A stretch of DNA of 64,000 bases from Anaerolineales bacterium (GTDB lineage Bacteria > Chloroflexota > Anaerolineae > Anaerolineales > Villigracilaceae): positions 1,054,001 through 1,118,000 of the forward strand of contig CP129482.1 in NCBI GenBank assembly GCA_030583925.1, written 5' to 3'. Positions within the stretch are counted from its first letter, which is position 1; every line of letters begins with the position of its first letter. The position numbers and the translations under genes are program-made. This document shows, piece after piece, positions 62,369 through 64,000 of this stretch. The notes beneath the pieces are model-generated. The model did not search any database. It was not told the origin of the DNA and saw nothing but the letters and a program-made list of their open reading frames with translations.

Positions 62369-62432
62369 CTCCATGGTGCCGTGTCTGCTAAAAAGGAATT
62401 AAGAACTGCCGATATACATGAATAAGGGAAAC

Positions 62433-62516
62433 ATGAAAATAATTTTCGATTTGTTCAGGAAATTATTGCATATACCCATCGCTGATTTAGGCTGCTTGAA
62501 AGATTGGTTTCTCTAA
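62433..62516 (+). CDS. Possible 27-residue peptide or gene remnant
   Basis: ATG AAA ATA ATT ... TAA, with AAGGG just upstream; the peptide starts MKIIFDLFRKLLHIP. The stop lies five bases before a mobile-element-like repeat, so it may be the truncated start of a gene interrupted by that element. No homology recognised. Confidence 0.25.
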   Translation: MKIIFDLFRKLLHIPIADLGCLKDWFL

Positions 62517-62520
62517 ATAT

Positions 62521-62692
62521 CTAAGAGAGTGTCTTAAAACCCTCATTCATATCATTCTGAGCGACCGTAGGGAGCGAAGAATCCCTCCTCGCGCTTGAAG
62601 ACTCACGAGTAAATCGGAGTTTCTTCGCCGCTCCGCGGCTCAGAATGACATGTTAAGAAAATAAGTTTTTGATTTTTCAGACACTTTCTTAG
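62521..62692. mobile_element. MITE-like nested inverted-repeat element
   Basis: The outer ends CTAAGAGAGTGTCTTAAAA (62521-62539) and TTTTCAGACACTTTCTTAG (62674-62692) are inverted repeats matching at 17 of 19 positions. If the ends are taken as AGA...TCT, a TA duplication flanks them, as for IS630/mariner-type elements. Inside lies a second perfect 11-bp inverted pair, TCATTCTGAGC (62552-62562) and GCTCAGAATGA (62638-62648), of the same family as the element at 20623. No coding capacity. Confidence 0.7.
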
Positions 62693-62796
62693 GAGAAGAG
62701 ATGCTAATTACGGCTCAGAAAGTAAGTTGGTTAGATTAAAAATGCTTATACGATGTTTTATAAGCAGTTAGTCGAAAATAATTAGAGATTATTTCT

Positions 62797-62878
62797 GTCA
62801 TTGCGAGCCCGGAGGCGAAGTAATCTTCATTACCATAAAGGGAATTGCTTCGTCGGACAAAGCCCTCCTCGCAATGTC
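62797..62878. repeat. Dispersed palindromic element (CATTGCGAG family)
   Basis: CATTGCGAG (62799-62807) and CTCGCAATG (62868-62876) are perfect inverted ends; the interior has GAAGTAATCTTC and GAATTGCTTCGTCGG. It is related to the element in the M23 gene at 17491. The rest of the 62369-62975 gap holds nothing recognisable. Confidence 0.75.
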
Positions 62879-62975
62879 GGGATAGCTGGTTTATAAAAAC
62901 ATTCGACAGACTGCTTTAAATACCGAAGAAAGACATTAAAAACATGAATTTTTACAACAAGAATCAGGAGCAATT

Positions 62976-64000
62976 ATGCGGATTCTAGTAACGGGTCATA
63001 ATGGATATATTGGAACAATCTTGGCGCCTATATTAATGAATGAAGGCCATCAAGTGGTGGGTATGGACAGTGATTTATATCGACGCTGTACATTTGGCGA
63101 TGAAACGGCCCACATTGATGAGCTGAGAAAAGATATTCGGGATGTTGAATTGGCTGATTTGGATGGTTTTGACGCTATTATCCACTTGGCAGCCTTGTCA
63201 AATGACCCTCTGGGAAATTTGAATCCTCGGCTTACTTATGAAATAAACCATATTGCCTCAGTTCGTTTGGCTGAGTTAGCTAAACAAGTAGGAGTTTCTC
63301 GATTTATTTTTTCATCTTCATGCAGCACTTATGGAGCTGCAAGCGACGAGATGTTAACAGAAGAAGCTGAGTTTCATCCAGTTACACCTTATGGCGAATC
63401 GAAAGTATTTGTAGAACGCGATGTTTCTAAGCTAGCATCAGATAATTTCAGCCCCACCTTTTTGCGCAATGCAACAGCTTATGGCGTTTCGCCGCGTCAC
63501 AGATTTGATATCGTCCTTAATAATCTAGTTGCTTGGGCATATACTACAGGTTTAGTTTATCTTAAGAGCGATGGCAGCCCATGGCGACCCATAATACATA
63601 TAGAAGATATTTCACGGGCATTTGTCGCAGCGCTTAATGCCCCAAAAGATTTGGTGCACAATCAAGCCTTTAATGTAGGCATCAACGATGAAAATTATCG
63701 TATCCGTGATTTGGCCGAAATTGTTAAGGAAACAGTTCCGGGTTGTAGGGTTGAATATGCTAAAGATGCAGAACCTGACAAGCGAACTTATCGGGTTGAT
63801 TTTAGCAAAATAGCCCAAACATTATCCGAATTCAAACCTCAATGGACTGCCAAGCAAGGCGCAAAAGAGCTATATGATGCCTACGAAAAGCACCAGATTA
63901 TACTCGAAGAATTTGAAGGTCCAAAATATAAAAGGATAGATCACATAAACCAATTGCTGGCCGCAGGTGATTTAGATTCTACATTGCGCTGGCGACAATA
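62976..64000 (+). CDS. NAD-dependent epimerase/dehydratase (cut at the window end)
   Basis: The open frame runs from ATG 62976 (AGGAG seven bases upstream) to the window edge: 341 codons plus TA, so the stop may be the very next codon. TGHNGYIGTILAPIL is a slightly unusual glycine motif of extended SDRs; SSSCSTYG and PYGESK form the catalytic Ser/Tyr/Lys; NATAYGVSPRHR and WRPIIHIEDISRA follow. Likely a nucleotide-sugar epimerase or reductase of the same polysaccharide locus. Confidence 0.85.
   Translation, partial: MRILVTGHNGYIGTILAPILMNEGHQVVGMDSDLYRRCTFGDETAHIDELRKDIRDVELADLDGFDAIIHLAALSNDPLGNLNPRLTYEINHIASVRLAELAKQVGVSRFIFSSSCSTYGAASDEMLTEEAEFHPVTPYGESKVFVERDVSKLASDNFSPTFLRNATAYGVSPRHRFDIVLNNLVAWAYTTGLVYLKSDGSPWRPIIHIEDISRAFVAALNAPKDLVHNQAFNVGINDENYRIRDLAEIVKETVPGCRVEYAKDAEPDKRTYRVDFSKIAQTLSEFKPQWTAKQGAKELYDAYEKHQIILEEFEGPKYKRIDHINQLLAAGDLDSTLRWRQ

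Noticed and set aside
22303..64000. LPS O-antigen locus of a Gram-negative outer membrane
   Set aside because: Heptose, Wzm/Wzt and ligase-like genes are suggestive, but no lipid A or Lpt genes are present and the suspected phylum is not known for LPS.
1..64000. CRISPR array, rRNA operon or complete insertion sequence
   Set aside because: No regularly spaced repeats, no rRNA-like sequence and no transposase-like reading frame were seen.

Overview
The window looks like chromosomal DNA of a Chloroflexota bacterium, probably class Anaerolineae. This is inferred from gene content and style: lipoproteins with Pro/Thr-rich linkers, a one-TM 'baseplate J-like' protein beside ruvX and mltG, DUF389 with a C-terminal SH3 domain, ELW-repeat and LysM lipoproteins, and dispersed short palindromes. 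There is no rRNA, prophage, transposase gene or CRISPR array.

Left block (1-8605, minus strand): a TIR-TM-WD40 protein cut by the window start lies 9 bp downstream of a C39-like papain-fold/SH3 protein. Then come a histidine phosphatase overlapping an alpha/beta-hydrolase lipoprotein, and a large DUF11/LysM/ELW-propeller lipoprotein.

Housekeeping block (8606-22194): alaS is preceded by what reads as a complete leader-peptide attenuator (leaderless mini-ORF with an Ala-Ala-Ala run, alternative RNA pairings, terminator). It is followed by a small lipoprotein, a baseplate-J-like protein, ruvX, mltG, a fused FTCD enzyme, an M23 lipoprotein and dcd, then on the minus strand a phosphohexomutase and a DUF389/SH3 membrane protein, and finally tRNA-Lys(CTT) with a consensus promoter.

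Polysaccharide block (22255-64000, nearly all plus strand): a specialised NusG paralogue stands at the head, followed by an initiating sugar-phosphate transferase and about 40 kb of glycan genes. These are two GalE-like epimerases and a third SDR at the right edge, three heptose genes (hddA-, gmhA- and gmhB-like, the last inverted), an AlgD-like dehydrogenase, a nucleotidyltransferase, seven GT2, five GT4 and one GT39 transferase, two hexapeptide acyltransferases, two polymerase/ligase-type membrane proteins, a Wzm/Wzt ABC exporter, a B12-binding radical SAM enzyme, a methyltransferase and three large surface beta-propeller-like proteins. Together they would make, export and perhaps bind a complex heteropolysaccharide. 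From about 31 kb the DNA is visibly AT-richer than the housekeeping block, suggesting a mosaic or acquired locus.

Recurring features: several genes start 6-8 nt after a TATAAT-like box (probable leaderless mRNAs), and at least three families of short palindromic repeats lie between or inside genes. The best candidates for new biology are the alaS attenuator, the C39/TIR-WD40 pair, and the surface-protein pair next to the exporter.
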